In this document: positions 21,337 to 29,204 of the stretch, piece by piece
Layout: each line of letters opens with the position of its first letter
Position numbering within the stretch: the first letter of the stretch is position 1
Origin: Roseibium litorale
GTDB lineage: Bacteria > Pseudomonadota > Alphaproteobacteria > Rhizobiales > Stappiaceae
Direction: 5' to 3'
Assembly (NCBI RefSeq): GCF_014842915.1
Contig: NZ_JACYXI010000005.1
Coordinates: 186,001 to 250,000 of the forward strand
Length of the DNA: 64,000 nucleotides
Translations under genes and position numbers: made by a program
The notes under the pieces: generated by a model
The model's database searches: none
Told to the model about the DNA's origin: nothing
What the model saw: the letters and a program-made list of their open reading frames with translations, nothing else

Positions 21337-22140
21337 ATGCTTCAAGTAAACCTCATGGGTTGCTTCAGTATAGCCGTGAACGGTCAAAGGGTGCACGCCG
21401 AACTTGGGCAGTCGGGGCAGCGAATGGCTGCTATGCTCTTTTCTCAGCCTGGCCGGATGCTACGTCGCGAGTGGATCGCCGAAAGCTTCTGGCCCCAACT
21501 TGAAGAGAGCAAGTCGAGGGCCGCCTTGAACTCCGCCTTGTGGCGCTTGCGGCGGATATTATGCCTGGAGCCCGAAAGCGCAGGCGCGAAAAATCTAATT
21601 TCGGTGGGAGACCATATCGTTCTCGAAGAGAAGCCTTGGCTCGAAGTCGATGCACTGACGATCAGCAGGACGGCCAAGGTTGAGGCACACTGCGCGGAAC
21701 CGGACCTGGAGTATGTCCTGCGCGCGATTGACCTTTATCAGGGGCCGTTTCTTGACGGCGAGGACAGTGACTTCTTCATCGAGGAGAGGGAGCGCCTGCA
21801 TTCATGCTTCGTTGAACTGGCACAAAGCGCACTGAAGCATCATTTGCGTAATCGCGTCTGGAAACAGGCCATTACCACCTGCCGGAATGTCCTCGCCCAT
21901 GATCCCTATCGCGAAATGTTTGTGCGGGCACTCGTGGCCATTCTCTGCCTTGACGACCGTCGGGCCGAAGCCATCCGTTATTGCGAGAGGTGGAGAAACA
22001 CGCTTCTGGCCGATATTGGCGTGGAACCGATGCCGAGAACGCTAAAGGTGCTCGAAAAAATCCGCAGGTGCTCCAGCGAAGAAGACCTCGCTGACTTGGA
22101 AACCACGATAGCATCAGGTCTGGCCCAAAGCGAATTTTAG
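21337..22140 (+). CDS. SARP/BTAD-type transcriptional regulator
   Basis: Probable pathway activator, 267 aa. The first 95 or so residues form an OmpR-like winged helix (LMGCFSIAVNG, RMAAMLFSQPGRMLRREWIAESFWP, ALNSALWRLRRIL). The rest is a bacterial transcriptional activator domain of TPR-like helices (VDALTISRT...YQGPFLDGEDSDFF...RERLHSCFVELAQ...VLAHDPYREMFVRALVAIL). This architecture is that of the Streptomyces antibiotic regulatory proteins. The ATG at 21337 is favoured by GGGAGG 6 bases upstream; a GTG lies one codon earlier. It heads the enediyne-type gene train, 102 bp before the next gene, so it may be its activator and could be co-transcribed. Proteobacterial BTAD regulators exist but are uncommon as cluster regulators. 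Confidence 0.85.
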   Translation: MLQVNLMGCFSIAVNGQRVHAELGQSGQRMAAMLFSQPGRMLRREWIAESFWPQLEESKSRAALNSALWRLRRILCLEPESAGAKNLISVGDHIVLEEKPWLEVDALTISRTAKVEAHCAEPDLEYVLRAIDLYQGPFLDGEDSDFFIEERERLHSCFVELAQSALKHHLRNRVWKQAITTCRNVLAHDPYREMFVRALVAILCLDDRRAEAIRYCERWRNTLLADIGVEPMPRTLKVLEKIRRCSSEEDLADLETTIASGLAQSEF

Positions 22141-22242
22141 TCACCCGAGATTTTGCCGTGAGTTTGGCACAAGGCCACGAACAGATGCCTGTCTCATCTT
22201 GGCTGCAGCTGTCCTTTTCGGCATCCGACCTCGAGGTGTAAA

Positions 22243-23133
22243 ATGGCTTTCGATCATGCTTCTGCACCCACCACGCCCCATCCGTTCACACGCACTCTGA
22301 TCGGACTTGGAGCTCTCGCGACGGGCATTCTGCTGGCCTATATTTGGTCCTACGAGCTTGTCGACAAAGTTGTGGCAGACCATGTAGCCCGGCTCGTCCT
22401 GCATGAAGGCCTGGCGACCTACCAGATCTCCTCCATCGGCACGGGCCTGCTTTTCGCCTTCGTGAGTGGCGTCGCCGGCACGCTTACAGCCTGCAATGTA
22501 TGCGTCCTCGCGACCGCCGTGCCCTTGACACCCCAAACAGGCGGACCAGCTCCGGCCGTGCGGTCGCTGCTGCCGTTTATCGGCTCACTGCTGATCGTTG
22601 CCTGCGGCTACGGCATTGTCGGCGTACTTCTGGGCGCGAACTTCCCCCAGTTGTCGTCTCAAACCCTTGGCAACATGCCTATGCGGCTGATGCAGGCGGG
22701 TTTTGTTTTCGTCTGCCTTGGCCTCTTGCTTGTCGGATGGGGCGTTGCTGTGCTGCGAAATAGTGGTGAACAGGCGGGCGCATGGCATCTGACATCATCC
22801 AACAAGGTACAGATAGCGCTGGGCGTAGTCGTGGCCGCATTCCAGATCGGCAGGCCGTTCCCACCATTTCGCAAGATGTTCGAGGACGCGATTGCCCGAG
22901 GAGATGCTCTCTATGGCGCTGCAGCATTCGGGCTTCAGGCCCTTGGCAACGTCGCCCTTGTCCTCTTGCTGGTGCTGCTGCTCTCCAGCTGGCGTAACGG
23001 CGCGATCCTCACCCGGATCGGCGAACATCCCGGCACGCGGGCAACACTGATCTCGATTGGCTTCCTGATCGGAGGGGCGTTCATGGTCTCTTACTGGGGA
23101 GTGCGCGTGCCTGCGATCTTTCTCGTCCGATAG
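22243..23133 (+). CDS. Polytopic membrane protein, CcdA/DsbD-like (tentative)
   Basis: A 296-aa protein with about six or seven hydrophobic segments (near residues 18-36, 66-95, 107-130, 150-170, 226-248, 265-285). The second contains CNVC in the context SGVAGTLTACNVCVLATAVPL. That resembles the Cys-bearing first helices of CcdA/DsbD-type thiol-redox transporters, which have Pro-Cys motifs, so a role in moving reducing equivalents across the membrane is possible. The similarity is weak and the second Cys-bearing helix of CcdA is not evident. A GAGGTG ribosome-binding site precedes the ATG. It is first after the SARP gene and 48 bp before the 71-aa ORF, so probably in the operon. Confidence 0.6.
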   Translation: MAFDHASAPTTPHPFTRTLIGLGALATGILLAYIWSYELVDKVVADHVARLVLHEGLATYQISSIGTGLLFAFVSGVAGTLTACNVCVLATAVPLTPQTGGPAPAVRSLLPFIGSLLIVACGYGIVGVLLGANFPQLSSQTLGNMPMRLMQAGFVFVCLGLLLVGWGVAVLRNSGEQAGAWHLTSSNKVQIALGVVVAAFQIGRPFPPFRKMFEDAIARGDALYGAAAFGLQALGNVALVLLLVLLLSSWRNGAILTRIGEHPGTRATLISIGFLIGGAFMVSYWGVRVPAIFLVR

Positions 23134-23181
23134 GGCCGCGGGCAATGAGGTCCTGGCACTAGCGATGAGGAATAGACAGAC

Positions 23182-23397
23182 ATGCCCCCCAGGACGAGCG
23201 CTGCCGAGGCGGATGAAGTGTTCATACTCCGCTTCTGGCGAGAAACAGGACGGGAAGCCGACAATGAGATTGTCTGGAGAGCCGAGGTCACGCAGTTGAA
23301 GGAAACGCGCCAGGAGGATTTCCGTGTTGCCGTGCAGGGCGTGGAGGAAGCCTTGAGGCTAGTTGCTGCCCTGCTGGAGGAGGAACGAAATGACTGA
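23182..23397 (+). CDS. Small hypothetical protein (71 aa)
   Basis: A 71-aa charged protein with coherent amphipathic sequence: EVFILRFWRETGREADNEIVW followed by KETRQEDFRVAVQGVEEALRLVAALLEEE, a likely beta-strand pair plus a long helix. A GAGGA ribosome-binding site lies upstream and its stop overlaps the next small ORF (ATGACTGA). Position immediately ahead of unbL in the same orientation suggests a cluster protein. Function not recognised; a small binding or adaptor protein is possible. Confidence 0.6.
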   Translation: MPPRTSAAEADEVFILRFWRETGREADNEIVWRAEVTQLKETRQEDFRVAVQGVEEALRLVAALLEEERND

Positions 23398-23530
23398 GGA
23401 ACCGGCCCGTTCTGCGCAAGCAAATTTCCAAATCGTATGGAGTGACGGGTCGAACCAATCGCGGGGAGGCGATCGTGCCATGCAAATTTCGGAGTTTCGG
23501 ACACGGCTTCCGGCCGTCCTGAGGAGGTGA
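23390..23530 (+). CDS. Candidate small protein (46 aa) coupled to unbL
   Basis: An ATG at 23390 overlaps the end of the 71-aa gene. The 46-codon frame (MTEEPARSAQANFQ...) runs to a TGA at 23528-23530, one base before the unbL ATG. Its last codons are the GAGGAGG ribosome-binding site of unbL. It could be a real small protein, or simply a translated spacer that couples unbL to upstream translation. Composition is ordinary for the locus; no motif recognised. Confidence 0.35.
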   Translation: MTEEPARSAQANFQIVWSDGSNQSRGGDRAMQISEFRTRLPAVLRR

Positions 23531-23531
23531 C

Positions 23532-24575
23532 ATGAGCCACCATCTTGAGCAGAATGCGAGTTCTGAACTGATCTCTCCTGTCGCTTCGCGAGCCGGTGGG
23601 TTCAGCTTGACGGCGCGCCTTGCGAGGCTTTCGCCGCGTGAAGCCCTTCTCTCGGTTCGCGGCTTCACCGCCGCAACCCCCAGCGCCAAGAAATGCCTTG
23701 AAGAGGCGGGAAAGTGCTTCGTCGCGGGCTACAACAGCGCCCTGACCGGACATCTTTCAACGGTTCTGCAGGCCAGCTCCGGAATCGTCGAGCCTGAACG
23801 GTCGGGCTTTTTCATTGAAGGCGCAGCCATGGGCTGCGGGGTCCGTGATGCCATGCCCTGGCACATTTTTGCTGCACCGGGTTTGCCCCGCCTTCTCGCC
23901 GCCACTAGCCAACGCAACCCCTATCTGCCCACGGTCGGTGCCGGTTGGGCCATGGCGCGGTTGCCCTGGAGGCGGAAGGCGATCCTGCGCTGCCTTGATC
24001 GTCTGCTGGCCCCACTCGTCTTTGACGGATGGGGATTTCACGACTGCTATTTCAACGCAAAAATGCTGCGGCGCGGACCCGGCAGCCACATTGCCGGGTT
24101 GGCAGGCGGCATCGCCCGAAACGCGTGGGACCAGGGTGCTGGCCGCGCGACCTGGTTCATCTGTGGCGGTGATATCCATGAGGCATGCGCCCGGATCGCC
24201 CGAACCGATCCCAGTCGGCACGGAGACCTCTTTGCCGGTCTGGGGCTGGCAGTTACCTATGCCGGCGGCATAGACACAGACACCTGCGGGCGGCTGCGAC
24301 TGGCGACGGGAGCGCTGGGCCGGCACCTGGCACAAGGCAGTGCCTTTGGGCTGGTTGCGCATCACGATGCGTCAACCGACACGGCCGCAATCCGCGAGCG
24401 CGCTGCGGCCCTGACCGGCGTCCCCCCCGAGACGGTCGTCGCCATTGTGCGCTCGGCGATGCCAATCGGCCTTGGACAGCCGATGCAAGACCTGGGCGAT
24501 AGCTCGCGCCTCTACGAGCAATGGCGCAGTCGCACAGCCACGGACCTCGATACCGCCATGGAGAGCCGCCGATGA
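23532..24575 (+). CDS. unbL: Enediyne biosynthesis protein UnbL (DUF1702 family)
   Basis: One of the conserved unknown-function partners of enediyne PKSs. The 347-aa product shows DUF1702 landmarks in order: SVRGF near residue 40, CFVAGYNSAL near 62, GFFIEGAAMGCGVRDAMPW near 95, VGAGWAMARLPWR near 136, FDGWGFHDCYFNAK near 165, GAGRATWFICGGD near 200, and DLFAGLGLAVTYAGGI near 235. The last is followed by HLAQGSAFGLVAHHDAS. Length is typical. An AGGAGG ribosome-binding site lies directly before the ATG, and the stop overlaps the unbV start by 4 bases (ATGA), so the two are translationally coupled. Family role is not biochemically settled; co-occurrence with PKSE and TEBC is established knowledge of enediyne clusters. 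Confidence 0.88.
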   Translation: MSHHLEQNASSELISPVASRAGGFSLTARLARLSPREALLSVRGFTAATPSAKKCLEEAGKCFVAGYNSALTGHLSTVLQASSGIVEPERSGFFIEGAAMGCGVRDAMPWHIFAAPGLPRLLAATSQRNPYLPTVGAGWAMARLPWRRKAILRCLDRLLAPLVFDGWGFHDCYFNAKMLRRGPGSHIAGLAGGIARNAWDQGAGRATWFICGGDIHEACARIARTDPSRHGDLFAGLGLAVTYAGGIDTDTCGRLRLATGALGRHLAQGSAFGLVAHHDASTDTAAIRERAAALTGVPPETVVAIVRSAMPIGLGQPMQDLGDSSRLYEQWRSRTATDLDTAMESRR

Positions 24576-26479
24576 CCTCCCCCCTTTCCAGCCATGCCGG
24601 GAAGTTGGTCGCCGGCTTCATCGCCTCCGGTCTGCTGCTCCTTGCCTTGCCGCCGCAGAGCAAGGTAAAGGGCGCACTGGAAGACCCTGCCCGCTTCGCC
24701 TTTGTCCGGGTGCCGCTCGAACCGGCGGACAAATCGGGCTTCAGGCCGATCCGGCCCGTGCATCCTGACTACCAGCACATCGCAGCCTGGATCTCATCGG
24801 TTGGCGCATCCGTCGCAATCGGAGACCTCGATGGGGACAGGGTTTCAAACGAAGCCTGCCTGGTCGATCCTCGCAATGACAGCGTGTCGATCCTTCCGCT
24901 CGGCCGCCGGGAGACTGAGAGCTTCGAACCCTTCACCCTGCTCACGCCGAAGGATGGATATGATGTGGCCACCACGGCGCCGATGGGCTGCCTCTTCGCG
25001 GACGCCAATGCCGACGGGCACGAGGACGTGCTGGTTTACTACTGGGGACGGTCGCCGGGAATATTCGAAAACAGCGGATCAATGTCCCGCGAGGGCTTCA
25101 CCTTTCATGAAATCACCGACCGCGGCGAGGTCTGGTTCACCAATGCCGCGGTGTTCAGCGACATAGACGGCGACGGTTTCGGCGACTTCCTGTTCGGCAA
25201 CTATTTCCCGGATGAGTCCGGCGTGCTCGACACAATCGGGCGCCGACCGGTCGAAATGCAGCATTCGATGTCGCGCGCCTATAATGGCGGCACAAATCGC
25301 CTATTTCTCAATACCGGCGCCAACTCCGGCACGTTTGCCTTCGACGATCATTCGGGCTCGCTCGACGCCACGATGGCAACCGGCTGGACCCTGGCCCTCG
25401 GTGCCGCGGATCTGAACCATGACGGCTACCCCGAAATCTATGTTGCCAATGACTTCGGACCCGACAGGCTTTTACTGAACCGGTCCACGCCGGGCGATCC
25501 CGCCTTTTCAATCGCCGAAGGCAGGCGCGGCTTGACGGATATACGCTCCGGCGTGCTCGGAAGAGACTCCTTCAAGGGAATGGGAGTTGATTTTGCCGAT
25601 GTCGACGGGGATGGCGGTCTCGACATCTTTGTCAGCAATATCGCCGAGGATTATGCGCTGCTGGAAAGCCATCTGCTTTTCCTGCACCAGCAGAATATCG
25701 GCTGGGAGAACGGTCGAGCCCCCTATCGAAACGCCTCCGGCGCACTTGGGCTGGCCCGGTCCAGCTGGGGATGGGACGCCAAATTTGCAGATCTGGACAA
25801 TGACGGGACCTATGAAGCCCTTCAGGCGACCGGCTTCGTCAAGGGGTGGTCCGATCGATGGCCGGAACTGCAGGAACTGGCGATGGGCAATGACGAACTG
25901 CTGCGTCATCCCGGGGTCTGGCCACTTTTCGAGGAAGGCGACGGCCTGTCCGGCGACCGTGCCGACGCTTTTTTCGTGCGCGGCGAAGACGGGCGGTTTC
26001 ATGACATGGCGTCGCAATTCGGTTTAGCAGAGGCAAGCGTCACGCGTGGCATCGCGCTTGCCGATATCGACGGCGACGGCGATCTCGATTTCGCGCTCGC
26101 GCGTCAGTGGGAGCCCTCAGTCCTGTTCGTCAATGCCGCCGGACAGGAACGTCCTTCTCTCATCCTGGATCTGCGATTGACGAATCCCGACGGTTCGACG
26201 CGTCCGGCAATCGGTTCCATCGCAACGGCCACCTTCGAGAACGGAGGCACTCTGTCCGCCATATGCGACAGCAGCAACGGCCATTCCGGGCACCGGTCGC
26301 CCGAGGTGCATTTCGGCCTCGGCAACAGCTCGGCGGAGGTGCCCGTCACGGTTCGCTGGCGCACTGCAAGCGGTTACCACAAGCGCGACTTCCATTTCAT
26401 GCCGGGTCGCCATCGGGTGCTTCTGGATGATGGTCCAAGCCTCGATCTGGCCAGTCTGGGGACAGGGAGCAACCAATGA
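24572..26479 (+). CDS. unbV: Enediyne biosynthesis protein UnbV (FG-GAP repeats plus ASPIC/UnbV domain)
   Basis: A 635-aa protein, probably exported: an N-terminal hydrophobic segment (VAGFIASGLLLLALPP, about residues 13-28) follows a short basic start. It then has a chain of FG-GAP/calcium-loop motifs (DLDGDRVSNEACL, DANADGHEDVLVY, DIDGDGFGDFLFG, DLNHDGYPEIYV, DVDGDGGLDIFVS, DLDNDGTYEAL, DIDGDGDLDFALA) consistent with a beta-propeller. The C-terminal ASPIC/UnbV domain lies around residues 530-610 (GSIATATFENGG...SPEVHFGLGN). This is the architecture of UnbV in enediyne cassettes. The start at 24572 overlaps the unbL stop; an upstream in-frame ATG at 24521 would bury the signal segment. The stop overlaps unbU. 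Confidence 0.9.
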   Translation: MTSPLSSHAGKLVAGFIASGLLLLALPPQSKVKGALEDPARFAFVRVPLEPADKSGFRPIRPVHPDYQHIAAWISSVGASVAIGDLDGDRVSNEACLVDPRNDSVSILPLGRRETESFEPFTLLTPKDGYDVATTAPMGCLFADANADGHEDVLVYYWGRSPGIFENSGSMSREGFTFHEITDRGEVWFTNAAVFSDIDGDGFGDFLFGNYFPDESGVLDTIGRRPVEMQHSMSRAYNGGTNRLFLNTGANSGTFAFDDHSGSLDATMATGWTLALGAADLNHDGYPEIYVANDFGPDRLLLNRSTPGDPAFSIAEGRRGLTDIRSGVLGRDSFKGMGVDFADVDGDGGLDIFVSNIAEDYALLESHLLFLHQQNIGWENGRAPYRNASGALGLARSSWGWDAKFADLDNDGTYEALQATGFVKGWSDRWPELQELAMGNDELLRHPGVWPLFEEGDGLSGDRADAFFVRGEDGRFHDMASQFGLAEASVTRGIALADIDGDGDLDFALARQWEPSVLFVNAAGQERPSLILDLRLTNPDGSTRPAIGSIATATFENGGTLSAICDSSNGHSGHRSPEVHFGLGNSSAEVPVTVRWRTASGYHKRDFHFMPGRHRVLLDDGPSLDLASLGTGSNQ

Positions 26480-27444
26480 CCATTGCAATCGAAAGCGCCC
26501 GACGCGAGACAGCGGCAAGCGGCCGGATGAGTCTCGGCGAACGCTGGTATATCGACACGAGGCTTAAAGGCCTGGCGCGGTTCGCCTTCGCCATCACGGT
26601 CCTCAATGTGCTCGGTCATTTGTGGCTCGGCTTCGAGCAATCCTGGATCACGCCCTTCGTCGCCCTTTCCGCCGCCTACGGTACTGAACTTGCGGCGGAG
26701 ACCGCGCAGGCTTTCGCCGAACGGCGCCAGCCGCGCTACCTCGGCACGCCAGGAAAATTCGTTTCGTTTCTGCTGTCGGCGCATATCAGCGGATTGGCGG
26801 TCGGCATGCTGCTTTTCGCCGCCGAGCAGCTTTGGGTGGTCGCGTTCGGCGCTTCGCTCGCGGTCGCCTCGAAATGGCTCTTCCGCGTCACCGTTCCGAC
26901 CGAGAACGGTCCGGCCTCTCGCCATTTTCTCAATCCCTCCAATTTCGGGATCACGGTCGTTCTGCTGCTTTTCCCCTCCGTCGGGATCGCGCCCCCCTAC
27001 ATGTTCGCCGAAAACACGTCCGGCGTGCTCGACTGGCTGCTGCCTCTGCTGGTGATCTCGACCGGCAGTCTTCTCAACACGAAGCTGACCGGAAGGATGC
27101 CGCTGATCGGCGCCTGGCTCGCCAGTTTCGCCACGCAGGCGATAATCCGTGGTGTCATCAACGGCACGCCAATAGTCGCCGGCCTTCTGCCGATGACCGG
27201 CTTCGCCTTCATCCTCTTTACCTTCTACATGATCACCGATCCGGCAACTTCACCCGGCCGCCCCCGAGACCAAGTGATCTTCGCTGCCTCGGTTGCCGCC
27301 GTTTACGGGCTGCTCATGGAACTGCATGTGGTGTTCGGGCTGTTCTTCGCTCTGACCGCCGTGACGGCGATGCGGGGTCTCCTCTTGAAGCTGCCCCTGA
27401 AACGAGAAGCCGTAGTCCTCGCCAGCTCCGGTGGCGGCAAATGA
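26476..27444 (+). CDS. unbU: Enediyne biosynthesis protein UnbU (RnfD/NqrB-like membrane protein)
   Basis: A 322-aa integral membrane protein with about eight to ten hydrophobic helices and RnfD/NqrB-like features (HFLNPSNFGITVVLLLF near residue 150, MTGFAFILFTFYMITDPATSP near 245). UnbU proteins of enediyne cassettes have this length and fold class. A link to membrane electron transfer is suggested by the RnfD resemblance but unproven. The start overlaps the unbV stop (ATGA), and the stop overlaps the start of the protease gene, so unbL-unbV-unbU-protease is one translationally coupled unit. Confidence 0.88.
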   Translation: MTIAIESARRETAASGRMSLGERWYIDTRLKGLARFAFAITVLNVLGHLWLGFEQSWITPFVALSAAYGTELAAETAQAFAERRQPRYLGTPGKFVSFLLSAHISGLAVGMLLFAAEQLWVVAFGASLAVASKWLFRVTVPTENGPASRHFLNPSNFGITVVLLLFPSVGIAPPYMFAENTSGVLDWLLPLLVISTGSLLNTKLTGRMPLIGAWLASFATQAIIRGVINGTPIVAGLLPMTGFAFILFTFYMITDPATSPGRPRDQVIFAASVAAVYGLLMELHVVFGLFFALTAVTAMRGLLLKLPLKREAVVLASSGGGK

Positions 27445-29192
27445 CGGAAACTGTGCGGCTGGGAGGCGTCGACATCCCCATTCGAAGACGGGACGACCGG
27501 GTACTGTGTGTACAGGATCCGGCGGCGCGCGCCGCGAACTGGCCGGCGGAACTGATTGCACCGGAAAAGATCGGCCGCTCCCAGCGTCTCTCATTCGTCC
27601 CGGTAGAGCGCTCGCTCGACAAGACATCCCGACTGCTGGCGGAAACTGGCGCTCCCGGGCACTTCGTCGTCGCCTATGAGTTTGACGAACCCGGTTATCG
27701 CGTGCCGTTCCTGGCGAACGGCAAGATCAATATGCGGTTCCGACCTGACGTTTCGCCGGAACGGATCGATGAAATCCTGGAAGAAACCGGGCTGCAGATC
27801 GCTCGCCGGCACCCCGGAGATATTCTTGTCTGCCAAGCCCACGGCAAAGGCGTGCAGGACCCGGTCTCTATCGCCACTAGCCTGCTGGACAAGCCGGAAC
27901 TCGAGTTCGTCGAACCGGATTTCGTGCCGCAGGATGAGCCGTCCGATAGGAGAAGCTTCAGCGGTCCTGCCTATGATTGCCAATGGCATCTGCACGGCAG
28001 GCATCCCTCGCTCGGCATTGACAGCGCGGTGAACATCGACGCAGAGGCGGCCTGGAGGCTGAATGGCTACGGCTCGGAAGACATCATCATCGCTGTAATG
28101 GATGACGGCTTCGACCTCACCAATCCGGATCTGCAGAACGGCGTCGCGGACCCCTCCGACTTCCTGCCGGGATTTTATCAAGCCGAACCGGGGGCGGAAA
28201 TTGCTCCCGCCGATCTGGAGCCCTGGGCCGAACGGGATTTGGTGAACTATCACGGAACCCCCTGCGCCGGCATTGCCATCGGCCGGGGCAGCGAAGTCGC
28301 AGGCGTGGCGCCGGGATGTCGTTGGATGCCGGTGCGCTTTGCGATAGGCGACACCGACCAGGAAACGATCCTCGCCATTCTGAGTTATATTTCCGCCCGC
28401 GCGGACGTGCTGTCCTGCTCCTGGGCGAGCAAGCCCTCCTCCTTCGCGCGCCTGTCGTCGACAGCGGATCTCGTCATGGGCGAAATCGCCGCCTCTGGCG
28501 GGCGGCGAGGAAAGGGTCTGGTCATTGTTTTTGCCGCCGGGAACGACGACCTGCCGACCCGGCTGTCTGCAGCCGACAACCCCGACGGCTTCCACTACTA
28601 CCAGCGTGGAAAGCCGACAGGGCCATTCTTCCGGCAAAAGGATATCTACGCGAACTGGGTCAATCAGGCTGACGTGATCAGTGTCGGCGCAGTCAGTCAT
28701 CGTGGCCGCAAATCGCTCTACTCCAACTGGGGCTCGGATATCCATGTGGTCGCACCCTCGGACAATTTCCATCCCCGTCATCTTTCAACCCGCAGCGACT
28801 ACGGCTCGATCAACATCGCGACCACGGACAATGAAAATCACGGTCTAGGCCTGAAGGATGTCGGTTTTTCCAACGAGGAACACGGATTCATCACCTATGG
28901 CATGGGCGGAACCTCCGCAGCCGCGCCCATGGTGGCGGGGGTCTGTGCCCTCGTGCTTTCGGCCGATCCCGCGCTCTCGGCCGGCGAGGTGAAAGACATC
29001 ATCGCGCGATCAGCAAGCCGCTCCGCACTCGACCTTCAGACGGATGAAGACCTGTTGAACAACCGCCATGTCGGGGGCGCGTTCGATCCCGATACCGGGC
29101 GAAGCCCATGGTTCGGCTTCGGCCTCATCAACGCAGCAGACGCAGTGCGGCTTGCACTGGAAGCAAGGATCGATACCCGCATAACCGCGTAA
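27441..29192 (+). CDS. Subtilisin-like serine protease (S8 family)
   Basis: A 583-aa protein with a full S8 catalytic set: Asp221 in IIAVMDDGFDL, His271 in NYHGTPCAGIA, oxyanion Asn368 in FAAGND, and Ser492 in GMGGTSAAAPMVAG. The first 200 residues are a distinct N-terminal domain that may be a propeptide or binding domain. I see no signal peptide, so it looks cytoplasmic unless exported by another route. The ATG at 27441 overlaps the unbU stop; the frame is open upstream only as an antiparallel shadow of unbU. A protease between unbU and PKSE is not part of the classical enediyne cassette. Possible roles include processing a locus-encoded protein or a self-protection or activation step; both are inference. 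Confidence 0.9.
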   Translation: MTETVRLGGVDIPIRRRDDRVLCVQDPAARAANWPAELIAPEKIGRSQRLSFVPVERSLDKTSRLLAETGAPGHFVVAYEFDEPGYRVPFLANGKINMRFRPDVSPERIDEILEETGLQIARRHPGDILVCQAHGKGVQDPVSIATSLLDKPELEFVEPDFVPQDEPSDRRSFSGPAYDCQWHLHGRHPSLGIDSAVNIDAEAAWRLNGYGSEDIIIAVMDDGFDLTNPDLQNGVADPSDFLPGFYQAEPGAEIAPADLEPWAERDLVNYHGTPCAGIAIGRGSEVAGVAPGCRWMPVRFAIGDTDQETILAILSYISARADVLSCSWASKPSSFARLSSTADLVMGEIAASGGRRGKGLVIVFAAGNDDLPTRLSAADNPDGFHYYQRGKPTGPFFRQKDIYANWVNQADVISVGAVSHRGRKSLYSNWGSDIHVVAPSDNFHPRHLSTRSDYGSINIATTDNENHGLGLKDVGFSNEEHGFITYGMGGTSAAAPMVAGVCALVLSADPALSAGEVKDIIARSASRSALDLQTDEDLLNNRHVGGAFDPDTGRSPWFGFGLINAADAVRLALEARIDTRITA

Positions 29193-29204
29193 AAGGAGAC
29201 TGGA

